Shown piece by piece: positions 32,936 through 42,211 of a stretch of DNA of 64,000 bases; within the stretch, counting starts at the first letter, position 1; each line of letters opens with the position of its first letter. This DNA is from Stenotrophomonas sp. Iso1 (GTDB lineage Bacteria; Pseudomonadota; Gammaproteobacteria; Xanthomonadales; Xanthomonadaceae): the NCBI RefSeq assembly GCF_027497995.1, contig NZ_JAODBT010000001.1, forward strand, positions 1,700,488 to 1,764,487, written 5' to 3'. Under the pieces are notes generated by a model that was not told the origin of the DNA, did not search any database, and saw nothing but the letters and a program-made list of their open reading frames with translations. The translations under genes were made by a program, and so were the position numbers.

Positions 32936-34867
32936 TTATTTTTTACCAGGCAGTCGGCGGAAGCGACGGTCAACGGCGGTGATGAAGCCGCCCAGGGCCA
33001 TCAACGCTGCGCCCAGCCATATCCAGCGGACAAAGGGTTTGATCTGCACACGCACGGCCCAGGAGCCATCGCCCAGCGATTCTCCCAGTGCAACGTAGAT
33101 ATCACCACCCAGTGCGGGGTGAATGCCGGCTTCGGTCATTGGTTGGCCACCGCTGGCATACATGCGTTTTTCCGGGTGGAGCCGGGTAATCAGCGTGTCG
33201 TTGCGGAGCAACTTCAGGTGACCGCGATCGGAGTGGTAGTTGGGGCCCTCGCTGGCATCCACGCCTTCAAACACCAGCGTGTAGCCGCCCGCGTCCACGG
33301 ACTGGCCAGGAGCCAAAGCCACTTCGTGCTGCACGTTGAGTGCCTCCACCAGCAGTGCACCGACCAGAAACACCGCAATGCCCAGGTGCCCCACCAGCAT
33401 GCCAGTCATCTCGGCATTCAAACGGCCGTTGCTGCGCAGGCGGGTCCACAAGTAGTACAGCGTGCCACCGGCAACCCATGCGGCACCGGCAATGCCTGCG
33501 GCGGCCTTGAGTTTGCCTTGGGGTGCCATGAACCAACCGATCACTCCCAGTACCACTGCCAATACGGCCCACGGCGCCAGCAAGGCGAGGGGACGCAGGC
33601 CTTGTTCGCGTTGCCAGCGGGTCAGTGGGCCGAATGGCAACAACAACACCAGCGGCGCCATCAACACCACGAACAGCGTGCCGAAGTAAGGCGGCCCCAC
33701 CGACACCTTGCCCAGGTCCAGTGCGTCGGCCAACAACGGGTAGAGCGTACCCAGCAGCACCATCGCGCAGGCGCTGGTAAGCAGCAGGTTGTTCGCAAGT
33801 AGCAGGGTTTCGCGTGAGTTGAGTGCGAAGGCGCGGTTGGCCTCGCGCGCATTGCCACCAACCGTCGGTACGCGCAGCACATACAGCAGCAGCGAGCTGC
33901 CGACCACCAGCGCAAGGAATATCAGAATGAACAAACCGCGCGCGGGGTCGGCGGCGAAAGAGTGCACGCTGGTCAACACACCCGAGCGCACCAGGAATGT
34001 CCCCAGCAGCGACAGCGCAAAGGCTGCGATGGCAAGCAGCAGCGTCCAGCCGATGAAAACGCCGCGCTTCTCGGTAGCGGCCTGCGAATGCAGCAGTGCA
34101 GCGCCTACCAACCACGGCATGAAGCTGGCGTTTTCCACGGGATCCCAGAACCACCAGCCACCCCAGCCCAATTCGTAATAGGCCCACCAGCTGCCCAATG
34201 CGATGCCCAGGGTAAGGAAGCCCCAGGCTGCGTTGGTCCATGGCCGCGTCCAGCGCAGCCAGCGCACGTCGATATGACCGTCGAGCAGGGCGGCGATGGC
34301 GAAGGCGAACGGTACGACAAAGCCAACGTAGCCGATGTAGAGCAGCGGCGGATGGATGATCAGCCCGGGGTCCTGCAGCAACGGGTTGAGGTCATGGCCG
34401 TCGGCCGGCGACGGCAAGAGTCGCGCGAAAGGATTGGACGTGAACAACAGGAAGGCCAGGAAGCCAACGCTGATCATGCCCATCACGGCCAGCACGCGCG
34501 CTACTACCGGTTCGGGCAACTGTCGCGAAAATTCGCTTACGGCCGCGCTCCACAAGGCGAGTACCAACGTCCACAACAGCAACGAACCTTCGTGCGCGCC
34601 CCATACCGCCGAATAGCGGTAAATCATTGGCAGCAGTGAGTTGGAGTTTTCGGCAACGTAGCGCAGCGAGAAATCCTGGCGCACGAAAGCGATGGTCAGC
34701 ACCACGAAGGCACCCAGCACCATGGCCAACTGCAGCATGGCAGCGGGACGTGCGATAGCCATCAGTGTTGGCAGTTGGCGCTGCGCGCCGACCAGGGGAA
34801 GCACGCTTTGCAGAAGCGCCGCCAGCAGTGCGAGGATCAGTAATACCTGTCCGATTTCAGCGAGCAC
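32936..34867 (-). CDS. ccmF: Haem lyase subunit CcmF
   Basis: The 643-residue polytopic membrane protein has the periplasmic tryptophan-rich haem-handling motif WGGWWFWDPVEN and about fifteen hydrophobic segments, the normal form of CcmF, which ligates haem to apocytochrome c with CcmH and CcmI. It begins directly after the ccmE stop. Confidence 0.97.
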   Translation of the reverse strand: MLAEIGQVLLILALLAALLQSVLPLVGAQRQLPTLMAIARPAAMLQLAMVLGAFVVLTIAFVRQDFSLRYVAENSNSLLPMIYRYSAVWGAHEGSLLLWTLVLALWSAAVSEFSRQLPEPVVARVLAVMGMISVGFLAFLLFTSNPFARLLPSPADGHDLNPLLQDPGLIIHPPLLYIGYVGFVVPFAFAIAALLDGHIDVRWLRWTRPWTNAAWGFLTLGIALGSWWAYYELGWGGWWFWDPVENASFMPWLVGAALLHSQAATEKRGVFIGWTLLLAIAAFALSLLGTFLVRSGVLTSVHSFAADPARGLFILIFLALVVGSSLLLYVLRVPTVGGNAREANRAFALNSRETLLLANNLLLTSACAMVLLGTLYPLLADALDLGKVSVGPPYFGTLFVVLMAPLVLLLPFGPLTRWQREQGLRPLALLAPWAVLAVVLGVIGWFMAPQGKLKAAAGIAGAAWVAGGTLYYLWTRLRSNGRLNAEMTGMLVGHLGIAVFLVGALLVEALNVQHEVALAPGQSVDAGGYTLVFEGVDASEGPNYHSDRGHLKLLRNDTLITRLHPEKRMYASGGQPMTEAGIHPALGGDIYVALGESLGDGSWAVRVQIKPFVRWIWLGAALMALGGFITAVDRRFRRLPGKK

Positions 34868-35335
34868 TCAGGGCGTTTCCATTGCAGGGGTGGTGGCTGG
34901 GACCTGATGCTTGGTGTGCGCCTGGCCCATCTTGTCGGCCAGTTCCTTGGGCATGTAGGTTTCGTCATGTTTGGCCAACACGTCTTCGGCCACGAACACG
35001 CCATCGACCATGCGGCCGGTGGCAACCACGGCCTGACCTTCGCGAAACAGGTCGGGCAGGATGCGGTCGTAGCTCACGGGAAGCACCGCATCGCCGTCAG
35101 TTACCTCGAAACGCGCCAGCAATGCGCCGGGTTCGCGTTTGAATGAGCCCTTGCTGACCATCCCGCCTAGGCGGAACCGTGCTTCCGCTGGCACCTCGCC
35201 GGCGTGTACTTCGGCCGGCGTATAGAGATAGGCGATGTTGCGCTGCAGGGCAGTTGTTACCAGGGCAACGGCGATCCCGGCGACGGCCAGTACCACTACC
35301 ACCAGCAACAAACGACGACGTTGGGTAGGGCTCAT
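34868..35335 (-). CDS. ccmE: Haem chaperone CcmE
   Basis: A 155-residue membrane-anchored periplasmic protein with one N-terminal helix and a beta-barrel that carries haem to CcmF. The covalent haem-binding histidine is in [10 protein letters not shown] (H123, with Y127). Its start overlaps ccmD (ATGA). Confidence 0.97.
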   Translation of the reverse strand: MSPTQRRRLLLVVVVLAVAGIAVALVTTALQRNIAYLYTPAEVHAGEVPAEARFRLGGMVSKGSFKREPGALLARFEVTDGDAVLPVSYDRILPDLFREGQAVVATGRMVDGVFVAEDVLAKHDETYMPKELADKMGQAHTKHQVPATTPAMETP

Positions 35336-35505
35336 CGGCTCAATTCCTCGTCTACCGACACAGTGGCCGTGCGCTTGGCGCGCGCCACACGGTTGCGGGC
35401 TTCACGCAATTGTTGACGGATCTGCAGGCGCGGCACGATGAAATCCCAAGCCAGCACGATGAAGAACACCGCATACGCCATGGCCACGTACTTGAAGTAG
35501 GTCAT
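35332..35505 (-). CDS. ccmD: Haem exporter protein CcmD
   Basis: A 57-residue protein with a single helix ([20 protein letters not shown]) and a basic cytoplasmic tail ([16 protein letters not shown]), the pattern of CcmD, which helps release holo-CcmE from CcmABC. Both ends overlap neighbours by ATGA (ccmC stop, ccmE start). Confidence 0.92.
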   Translation of the reverse strand: MTYFKYVAMAYAVFFIVLAWDFIVPRLQIRQQLREARNRVARAKRTATVSVDEELSR

Positions 35506-36254
35506 GACGATTTCTCCACACGCTCACGCAACCAGGTTTTGCCGGCTTCCCGCCGCAGGTTGTCTGCGCGCGCGCGTGACAGCAGCGAACCCACAAACCA
35601 GAACTTGGTGGCCAGCACCATGATCCATAGTGGCAGCACCATGCTGCTGTCCATGCTGGATTCGCCGAATACACGGATGGTTTGCCCCTGGTGCAGGGAG
35701 TTCCACCACAGCACCGAGTAACGGATGACTGGCAGCAGCGCCACACCGACGATGGACAGCAGGCCAGCAGCGCGCGCAGCGGCGCGACGGTCGTCGATGG
35801 CGCCGTACAGGCCCATCACGCCCAGGTAGAGGAACAGCAGGATCAGCTCGGTGGTCAGGCGCGGGTCCCAATCCCACCAGGTTCCCCACATCGGCTTGCC
35901 CCAGATGCTGCCGGTGAGCAACGTGATCAGGGTGAATGCGGCGCCGATCGGTGCGCAGGCCATGGCCAGGATTTCGCACAGTTTGATGCGCCAGACCAGT
36001 GCGATGGCGCTGTAGAAGGCCATCAGCCCGAACACGAACAGGCTCATCCACGCTGCAGGCACGTGGATATAGAGGATGCGGAAGCTGTCGCCCTGCTGGT
36101 AGTCGGCGGGGACTACCGCCAGCGCCTGCCACAGGCCATAGGCGAACAACGGCAGCGAAGCGAGGTAGCACCACGTTGACCAGCGGGCGGCGAAGGTGTC
36201 GAAGTAGGGCGGTGAGCCCAGCTTGTGAAACCAACCTACTAAACCTTTGAACAT
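35502..36254 (-). CDS. ccmC: Haem exporter protein CcmC
   Basis: The 250-residue protein has six hydrophobic segments and the WGTWWDWDPRLT motif of the haem-handling family; CcmC loads haem on CcmE. The start at 36254 (MFKGLVGWFHKLGSPPY) is preferred over ATG 36299, which would add an unrelated extension. The 221 bases upstream to the TetR gene hold no gene, only a small hairpin with six-base arms (TGCGAC/GTCGCA), and may contain its promoter. Confidence 0.95.
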   Translation of the reverse strand: MFKGLVGWFHKLGSPPYFDTFAARWSTWCYLASLPLFAYGLWQALAVVPADYQQGDSFRILYIHVPAAWMSLFVFGLMAFYSAIALVWRIKLCEILAMACAPIGAAFTLITLLTGSIWGKPMWGTWWDWDPRLTTELILLFLYLGVMGLYGAIDDRRAAARAAGLLSIVGVALLPVIRYSVLWWNSLHQGQTIRVFGESSMDSSMVLPLWIMVLATKFWFVGSLLSRARADNLRREAGKTWLRERVEKSS

Positions 36255-36475
36255 CCGCTCGCTCGTTGAGAAAGACCAAGGCCAGGTCGCGTGGAGCACC
36301 CTGGCCGGCTGGGTACCGCGCAGGTGCGGCGCCGTTGCTGTTTCAGACCAGGCTCAAGATACCTGAAATCTGCCGAATGGTCGGGCAGTGTGAGGTCTAC
36401 GGTGCGGCGTGCGACCAACAGTCGCAGGTGGGTATGGTCAGCGGAGTCACGCTGCGCTGCGGCATAAAGCCGGCC

Positions 36476-37156
36476 TTAGGTACGCGGCAGTACGCCGGAC
36501 AGGAACAGACGCACCGCCAGCCGCGCTTGTTCCTTGGCATGCGGAATATCGTCCGGGCTCATGCGGCCGTTAACGGAGCGCAGAACCAGACCGCCGATCA
36601 CCATCATGTAAAACAAGTGGGCGCTGCGGTAAGGGTCTTCCACAAACAGGCGGCCAGCTTGGGTCTCACGCTGGAAGTACTCGTTCAACAGCGTTTCCAT
36701 GGGTTCCACGCCATGGGCATGGAACCAGTCGCGCAGCTCTGGCAGGCGCATGCCTTCGGAGATAACCACGCGGTGACAGGCGATACGGGAAGGCGTGAGT
36801 ATCTCTTCGACCATGCGGTACGCAGCTTGCTCAAGCGCTTCGTCCGGCGGTAGCGGGGACTGCATCAACTCATCCAGGCTTTGCCCGAAGCTGTCGATGC
36901 TGCGCTCCATCAGCGCATGTACCAGCCCGGTCTTGTCGCCGAATGCGCGGTACAGGGTTGCCATGGAGCCGCCGGCGCGTTTGACGATGTCGGACAGGCG
37001 CGCGGCCTGGTAGCCCTTTTCGTTGAACACTTCGGTCGCTGCTTCGAGGAACTTCTCCACGCGCAGTTCGCCACGGCGCTGCAGTTCGACCGCAGGGCGG
37101 GGCGGCAGTGTGGGTTTCCCCGTTTCCGAGGGGTTCGGGCGGTGCCGATTGGGCAT
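36476..37156 (-). CDS. TetR/AcrR family transcriptional regulator
   Basis: The 226-residue protein has an N-terminal helix-turn-helix (residues about 38-85, LEAATEVFNEKGYQAARLSD then IVKRAGGSMATLYRAFGDK, where GGSMATLYRAF is the recognition helix) and a helical ligand domain. It lies between ccmB and ccmC on the same strand, 59 bases after ccmB and 221 before ccmC. It may control the ccm genes or a distant target; no tetR-linked efflux gene is adjacent. The frame stays open upstream into ccmB, but MPNRHRPN is the sensible start. Confidence 0.88.
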   Translation of the reverse strand: MPNRHRPNPSETGKPTLPPRPAVELQRRGELRVEKFLEAATEVFNEKGYQAARLSDIVKRAGGSMATLYRAFGDKTGLVHALMERSIDSFGQSLDELMQSPLPPDEALEQAAYRMVEEILTPSRIACHRVVISEGMRLPELRDWFHAHGVEPMETLLNEYFQRETQAGRLFVEDPYRSAHLFYMMVIGGLVLRSVNGRMSPDDIPHAKEQARLAVRLFLSGVLPRT

Positions 37157-37215
37157 GGTGGGCAACAGGGCGTGAAGCAGGCTGAAAGAATACCGTTGTT
37201 TGCGCGGTATACGAA

Positions 37216-37911
37216 TTACGAATTGGCGATGCGGATGGCAGCCGCTGCGGTTAGGGGGGCCAGCAGGGTGCAGACCACCAGCCCGGCGGCCAGCATGAGC
37301 AGGGGGCCGCTGGGGTCCAGGCCTTGGGCTGCCACGGCCACGGCACCGGCACCGAAGACCAGCACTGGCACATACAGCGGCAGCACCAGCAATGCGAGCA
37401 GAATGCCCGCGCGGCGCATTCCCACAGTCAAGGCCGCGACCACGGCGCCCAACAGACTCAACAGGGGGGTACCCAAAGCCAGGGCGGCAACCAGCACGGG
37501 CAGCTGCTCGCGCGGTAGATGCATCAGCTCGGCCAGCAACGGGCTGACCAGCACCAGCGGGAAGGCGGTGGTCAGCCAGTGCGAAAACACCCGCACCGCG
37601 ACCAACCATGCCAGCGGAATGGGCGACAGCAGCCACTGCTCCAACGAGCCATCTTCGGCATCGCCACGGAACAGGGTGTCCAGCGACAACAGGCCGGCCA
37701 GAAGGATCGACAGCCACAACACGGCTGATGCCACGCTCTGAAGCAGTTTCGGCTCCCCGCCCAACGCCAGCGCAAACAGCGCAACCACCAGCAATGCGAA
37801 CAAGATGGGCTGAGCCGCGTCGCCGCGTCGCCGCCATAGCAGGCGCAGGTCGCGTGCGAGCAGGGCTTTGGCGGCAGTGAACAAGGTGGGCTGCGGACCG
37901 GGCAGGCTCAT
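37216..37911 (-). CDS. ccmB: Haem exporter protein CcmB
   Basis: A 231-residue membrane protein with about six helices, including the CcmB-typical [19 protein letters not shown] region, and the membrane partner of CcmA. The start overlaps the ccmA stop (ATGA). Confidence 0.94.
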   Translation of the reverse strand: MSLPGPQPTLFTAAKALLARDLRLLWRRRGDAAQPILFALLVVALFALALGGEPKLLQSVASAVLWLSILLAGLLSLDTLFRGDAEDGSLEQWLLSPIPLAWLVAVRVFSHWLTTAFPLVLVSPLLAELMHLPREQLPVLVAALALGTPLLSLLGAVVAALTVGMRRAGILLALLVLPLYVPVLVFGAGAVAVAAQGLDPSGPLLMLAAGLVVCTLLAPLTAAAAIRIANS

Positions 37912-38567
37912 GCTGCGTGCTCCTGCGATTGGGCGCTGGCAAGAACAAGGGTGCGATTGCGCACCGGTGGTGCCGCGTAGGCGCCGTGGGTGGTGACCAG
38001 CGCGGCGCCACCACTGCGCAGGTGTGCGGAGATCATGCGGTTGACCAGGTTGATGCCATCCAGGTCGAGGTTGGCGTAGGGCTCGTCGAGCAACCACAGT
38101 GGCGCAGGTGACAACCACACCCGCGCCAGCGAGAGGCGCTTTTTCTGCCCTGCCGAGAGCTGCCGCACCAAGGTGTCTTCATAGCCCGCCAAGCCGACGA
38201 TGGCCAGCGCATTGCCTGGCATCTGTCGGGTGCGACGTCCTTGCAGGCCACACATCAGATGAAGGTTTTCCAGCGTGCCCAGGTCCTGCTTGAGCGCGGT
38301 GAGATGGCTCAGGTAAGCCATGTAGCGGGAGCGTTCATGGCTGTTGGCCGGGCGGCCGTCGATATGGATCTGACCCTCGTCTGGACGCAACAACCCGGCC
38401 AGCACGCGCAACAGCGTGGTCTTTCCGGCGCCATTACCTCCCTGTACCAGTAGCGCTTCGCCGGCATCCACATGCAGGTCCAGCGGGCCGAACACCGGGT
38501 CATCATTGCGGGTGAAGCGCAGGCCGCGTGCGGCAAGCAGCGGCAGGGTGTTCGGGGAATCAATCAT
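37908..38567 (-). CDS. ccmA: Haem exporter ATP-binding protein CcmA
   Basis: The 219-residue ATPase has GGNGAGKTT (Walker A), LSAGQKKR (signature) and [12 protein letters not shown] (Walker B). CcmAB drives release of haem-loaded CcmE. The start at 38567 ([11 protein letters not shown]) gives normal length; an ATG at 38630 lies inside a TATAAT element. It is the first gene of the ccm cluster. Confidence 0.94.
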   Translation of the reverse strand: MIDSPNTLPLLAARGLRFTRNDDPVFGPLDLHVDAGEALLVQGGNGAGKTTLLRVLAGLLRPDEGQIHIDGRPANSHERSRYMAYLSHLTALKQDLGTLENLHLMCGLQGRRTRQMPGNALAIVGLAGYEDTLVRQLSAGQKKRLSLARVWLSPAPLWLLDEPYANLDLDGINLVNRMISAHLRSGGAALVTTHGAYAAPPVRNRTLVLASAQSQEHAA

Positions 38568-38628
38568 CGGATCGGCGCTTCCGTCCTTGAGGTGGCAGCG
38601 CAGGCAGGCTGGCGCATGGGGCGGCGGC

Positions 38629-38634
38629 ATTATA
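38629..38634 (-). promoter_or_regulatory. -10 element (TATAAT) before ccmA
   Basis: A consensus TATAAT on the minus strand, about 62 bases before the ccmA start. No good -35 hexamer is visible 16-18 bases upstream. On the other strand TACACT at 38709-38714 may serve the divergent aminotransferase gene. Confidence 0.5.
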
Positions 38635-38745
38635 GACCCGGCCTGACGGGTGACATGAGGTAGAGCGGCGCGCAGCCGGTGCGCTGCCCCCTGGCTGCTG
38701 GCTTTGCGTACACTCGCTGGTCTCTTCCCCCGCGTGTACGTACCG

Positions 38746-39894
38746 ATGCAGCCGCAGACCAAGTTGCCCAAGGTGGGCACCACTATTTTCACCGTGATGT
38801 CGCAGATGGCCGCCGAGCATGGCGCCGTGAATCTGGGGCAGGGGTTCCCTGACTTCCCTGCGCCGCAGCGTCTGGTCGACGAAACCACCAAGGCCATGCG
38901 CGAGGGCTTCAATCAATACGCGCCGATGACCGGGGTGGCGCCGCTACGCCAGGCCATCGCGCAGAAGGCGCTGGATTGCTACGGCGCGCAGGTTGATCCG
39001 GACAGCGAGATCACTGTTACCTCCGGCGGCACCGAAGCCATCTTCAATGCGATCCACGCCGTGGTGCGCGCGGGCGATGAAGTGATCGTGCTCGACCCGG
39101 CCTACGACTGCTACGAGCCGGCCATCGATCTTGCTGGCGCGCGTGCCGTGCATGTGGCGCTGGACCCGCAGACCTTCGCCGTGGATTGGGACCGCGTGCG
39201 CGCGGCGATCACGCCCAAGACCCGCATGTTGATGGTCAACACCCCGCACAACCCGTCTGGTGCAATGCTGTCGGCCGCAGATATGCAGGCACTGGCCGAC
39301 GTGCTGCGCGGTACCGACATCTACCTGATTTCCGATGAGGTGTACGAGCACATCATCTATGACGGCGTGCGCCACGAATCGGCATTGCGCTACCCGGAAC
39401 TGCGCGAGCGCGCGTTCGTTATTTCAAGTTTCGGCAAGACGTATCACTGCACCGGTTGGAAGATCGGCTACGCGATTGCGCCGCCGGCAATGACCGCTGA
39501 GTTCCGCAAGGTGCATCAGTACAACACCTTCACCACCTACAGTCCGGCGCAATATGGTTTTGCTGCGATGATCCGCGACGAGCCCGAGCATCACCTGGAG
39601 CTGGGTGCGTTCTACCAGGCCAAGCGCGACCGGTTCCGCGAGCAGTTGCTGACCACGCGCTTGAAGCCGTTGCCGGTCCCCGGTGGTTACTTCCAACTGG
39701 TGGATTATTCGGCCATCAGCGACCTGCCGGATCATGAGTTCGTGAAGTGGCTGACCATCGAGAAGGGCGTTACCGCCATCCCGCTGTCGCCGTTCTATGA
39801 AACGCCGCCGGCTGGGCAGCGCCTGGTTCGTCTGTGTTTCGCCAAGAACGACGCGACGTTGGATGCGGCGATCGAGCGACTGCAGAAGCTTTGA
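38746..39894 (+). CDS. Class I PLP aminotransferase, methionine/glutamine transaminase type
   Basis: The 382-residue fold-type I aminotransferase has NTPHNPSG (167-172 region), ISDEVYEH and the PLP lysine in [13 protein letters not shown] (K231). It resembles YbdL and kynurenine aminotransferase/glutamine transaminase K, which use methionine or glutamine as donor. The ATG at 38746 is taken; a TTG-led extension upstream and GTG at 38734 are less likely. It is followed 106 bases later by an omega-amidase-type gene, a pair that forms the glutamine transaminase/omega-amidase route. Confidence 0.9.
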   Translation: MQPQTKLPKVGTTIFTVMSQMAAEHGAVNLGQGFPDFPAPQRLVDETTKAMREGFNQYAPMTGVAPLRQAIAQKALDCYGAQVDPDSEITVTSGGTEAIFNAIHAVVRAGDEVIVLDPAYDCYEPAIDLAGARAVHVALDPQTFAVDWDRVRAAITPKTRMLMVNTPHNPSGAMLSAADMQALADVLRGTDIYLISDEVYEHIIYDGVRHESALRYPELRERAFVISSFGKTYHCTGWKIGYAIAPPAMTAEFRKVHQYNTFTTYSPAQYGFAAMIRDEPEHHLELGAFYQAKRDRFREQLLTTRLKPLPVPGGYFQLVDYSAISDLPDHEFVKWLTIEKGVTAIPLSPFYETPPAGQRLVRLCFAKNDATLDAAIERLQKL

Positions 39895-40000
39895 GGAAGT
39901 GGGAAACAGGGAAGGAACGCTCGCCTGTTTCTGATGTACTCCATCTTTGCTTGTGCACTTTCATTCCCTGTTCTCTTTTCCCAATTCCCGGCCTCCCACC

Positions 40001-40816
40001 ATGAACGACCTCCGCATTTCCCTGGTACAGGGCGACACCCGCTGGCATGACCCCGAGGTCAACCGTGCGTATTACGGCGCCTTGCTGGCACCGCTGGCAG
40101 GCACGACGGATCTGGTAATCCTGCCGGAGACGTTCACCAGTGGCTTTTCCAACGATGCCGTCGACAAGGCCGAGGACATGGATGGCCCCACCGTTGCATG
40201 GATCCTCGGGCAAGCGCGCGCGCTGGGTGCGGTCGTCACTGGCAGCGTGCAGCTGCGCGTGGGCGAGGGCGTATACAACCGCCTGCTCTGGGCCACGCCG
40301 GACGGTGATCTTCAGTACTACGACAAGCGGCATCTGTTCCGCTTCGGCGGTGAGCACAAGCGTTATGCGGCCGGCGACGCGCGCCTGTGCGTGGAATTGA
40401 AAGGTTGGCGGATCAATCCGCAGGTCTGCTACGACCTGCGCTTCCCGGTGTTCTGCCGCAATCGGTTTGATGTCGAGCGGCCGGGGCAGATGGATTTCGA
40501 TCTGCAGATTTTTGTCGCGAATTGGCCATCGGCACGCGCCTATGCGTGGCAGACGCTGGCACGCGCCCGCGCGATCGAAAACCTGTGCTACGTGGCCATC
40601 GTCAACCGTGTTGGCGTGGATGGAAATGGGCTGCATTATTCTGGCGACAGCGCGGTGATCGACTTCCTCGGCCAGCCGCAGGTGGAAATCCGCGAGCGCG
40701 AGCAGGTAGTCACCACCACCATTTCAGCGGCGGCATTGGCGGCGCATCGCGAACGCTTTCCCGCGATGTTGGACGCCGATGCTTTCACGCTTTCCGGTCC
40801 GGTGGCGGCTCGCTGA
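40001..40816 (+). CDS. Nitrilase-superfamily omega-amidase (YafV type)
   Basis: The 271-residue enzyme shows the Glu-Lys-Cys catalytic triad of the superfamily: E43 in LPETF, K109 in YYDKRHLF and C143 in PQVCYDLRFP. YafV-type members hydrolyse 2-oxoglutaramate or 2-oxosuccinamate, which are made by transamination of glutamine or asparagine. The start has no clear Shine-Dalgarno; the frame is open further back without support. The stretch 39895-40000 has no other gene. Confidence 0.9.
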   Translation: MNDLRISLVQGDTRWHDPEVNRAYYGALLAPLAGTTDLVILPETFTSGFSNDAVDKAEDMDGPTVAWILGQARALGAVVTGSVQLRVGEGVYNRLLWATPDGDLQYYDKRHLFRFGGEHKRYAAGDARLCVELKGWRINPQVCYDLRFPVFCRNRFDVERPGQMDFDLQIFVANWPSARAYAWQTLARARAIENLCYVAIVNRVGVDGNGLHYSGDSAVIDFLGQPQVEIREREQVVTTTISAAALAAHRERFPAMLDADAFTLSGPVAAR

Positions 40817-40909
40817 ACCTCAACCCGATGTGGCGCCGGTTGCCATGCTGCAAGGCCGGGCAGGGCTGGTAGGCTCGGCATCGGTTTCAACACGCAGGAG
40901 GCTGTAACC

Positions 40910-41344
40910 ATGAAATTCACGATGGCAGTGTTGGTGTTGTTGACGGCTGCGGGTATGGCGCCGGCCGCGCAGGCAGCCGGCAACATCGATTGCGAACTGA
41001 GCTACACGTTGTCCGGTTGGTCGCTGTTCTACAAAACCGCCTCGGGCACGGGCACGATCACCTGCGACAACGGGACGAGCATCCCGGTCAAAATCAGCGC
41101 CAAGGGCGGTGGTTTGACGGCGGGGCGCACCACCATCACTGATGGCCGAGGCAGGTTCAGCGGCGCGTATTCCACCAATGATCTGCTCGGCACCTATGCC
41201 GCTGCCGAGGCCCATGCCAGCGCCTCGCGCGCCAGCGGCGCGCAGGCGATGACCAAGGGTGATGTGTCGCTGGCGCTTGCGGGCACCGGCCATGGCTGGA
41301 GTCTGGGCGTAGGCTTCGGCAAATTCGTAATCGAGCGGCGCTGA
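40910..41344 (+). CDS. Secreted protein of unknown function
   Basis: A 144-residue protein with a signal peptide (MKFTMAVLVLLTAAGMAPAA then QAAG) and two cysteines in the mature part (C28 and C52). The body is rich in Gly, Ala and Thr with beta-like alternation (GTGTITCDNGTSIPVKISAK, LALAGTGHGWSLGVGFGK). AGGAGG lies 9 bases before the ATG. No family was recognised; the repeated small-residue strands suggest a periplasmic or surface beta protein. Confidence 0.72.
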   Translation: MKFTMAVLVLLTAAGMAPAAQAAGNIDCELSYTLSGWSLFYKTASGTGTITCDNGTSIPVKISAKGGGLTAGRTTITDGRGRFSGAYSTNDLLGTYAAAEAHASASRASGAQAMTKGDVSLALAGTGHGWSLGVGFGKFVIERR

Positions 41345-41362
41345 GCCAAGATCTGAGATTGA

Positions 41363-41486
41363 AAGCCCCTCTCACGCCTGCGAGAGAGGGGTTGGGGTGA
41401 GGGCGGCTTTAAGACAAGCAAAAGCCAAAACCAAAACGCCCCTCATCCGCCCTTCGGGCACCTTCTCCCGCGAGCGGGAGAAGGGA
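41363..41486. repeat. Composite dispersed repeat, copy B (opposite orientation, intact)
   Basis: Read on the minus strand it is module 1 (41486 downward: CCTTCTCCCGCTCGCGGGAG, then GTGCCCGAAGGGCGGATGAG), a T-rich linker with TTTTGCTTGT, and module 2 (GCCCTCACCCCAACCCCTCT, hairpin, GAGAGGGGCTT). It matches 5121-5315 in order and in linker, without that copy's internal insertion. It may double as the terminator of the secreted-protein gene. Confidence 0.8.
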
Positions 41487-41490
41487 TGAA

Positions 41491-41535
41491 AGCAACAGCG
41501 AGAGCCACGGCAAGAGCAACGGCAAGAGCAACGGC
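41491..41535. repeat. 12-base degenerate tandem repeat
   Basis: Successive units AGCAACAGCGAG, AGCCACGGCAAG, AGCAACGGCAAG and AGCAACGGCCT. No reading frame of interest crosses it. Confidence 0.75.
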
Positions 41536-41536
41536 C

Positions 41537-41571
41537 TAAAGCCCAAAGCCCAAAGCCCAAAGCCCAAAGCC
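41537..41571. repeat. Heptamer tandem repeat (CAAAGCC)n
   Basis: Five heptamers, the first TAAAGCC and then four CAAAGCC, end one base before the stop codon of the zeta-like toxin. The array is a microsatellite that could change length by slippage. Confidence 0.9.
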
Positions 41572-41572
41572 T

Positions 41573-42208
41573 CTACTCCTCTAAAGCCACCGGAAACGCC
41601 TTCAGCGCTGCCCACACAATTGGCTTTGCCCATTCCGGCACCTGCGCAAATTCCTCCTGCGCTGCCGGGCACAGAATGCGTCCTCGCTCGAGCTCCAGCA
41701 CAAGCAGCGGCTCTACTTGGCCATCGGCATTCGCTGAGCGGCTGTTGTCGTAGACGTGCAGTGTCGTCAGGTGGGGTAGCAGTTCGATCAGGTTGAGCCG
41801 CGAACTGTCGAAGCGCTGGCGGATTTTGGCCTCGGGAATGTCATGGCCACCGGCAGCGACGCGCTCGGCAACACGCTGTAAATGCAGCTCGACGTTTTCC
41901 AGCCCGCAGAACCAGATGCTGACTTCATGCTGCTCGCAGGCGTCATGCAGCAAGGCAGGAATCGTGTTTGCGCCCAACGTGGTTTCGAAGGCGTAGTCGC
42001 TGTTATCGGCGATCGCCTCACGCAGACGGCGCGTTCCTTCCAGCCAAGCGGTGGCGTTGGCTTCTTCCAGTGGCCAGCCGCGTTCGACCAGTTGCCGGGT
42101 AAACGCATCGGGGTTGAACCAGCTGGCGCCATCCTCGCGCAGCATCATGCCCAGCAGCGAACTCTTGCCAGCGCCGTTGACGCCGGCCAACACCAGAATG
42201 CTGGCCAC
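41573..42208 (-). CDS. Zeta-toxin-like P-loop kinase
   Basis: A 211-residue protein with a Walker A motif GVNGAGKSS (residues 9-17), then FNPDAF and FETTL, the pattern of zeta toxins and related small kinases that phosphorylate UDP-N-acetylglucosamine or nucleosides. The start is a GTG 3 bases after the antitoxin stop. It shares the order antitoxin-toxin with type II systems. Toxicity is inferred from family and context. Confidence 0.82.
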   Translation of the reverse strand: MASILVLAGVNGAGKSSLLGMMLREDGASWFNPDAFTRQLVERGWPLEEANATAWLEGTRRLREAIADNSDYAFETTLGANTIPALLHDACEQHEVSIWFCGLENVELHLQRVAERVAAGGHDIPEAKIRQRFDSSRLNLIELLPHLTTLHVYDNSRSANADGQVEPLLVLELERGRILCPAAQEEFAQVPEWAKPIVWAALKAFPVALEE

Positions 42209-42211
42209 CGC

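Noticed and set aside
36476-38014. Reading the TetR gene as a 512-residue fusion
   Set aside because: The N-terminal 286 residues are an out-of-frame translation of ccmB; a normal TetR protein starts at 37156.
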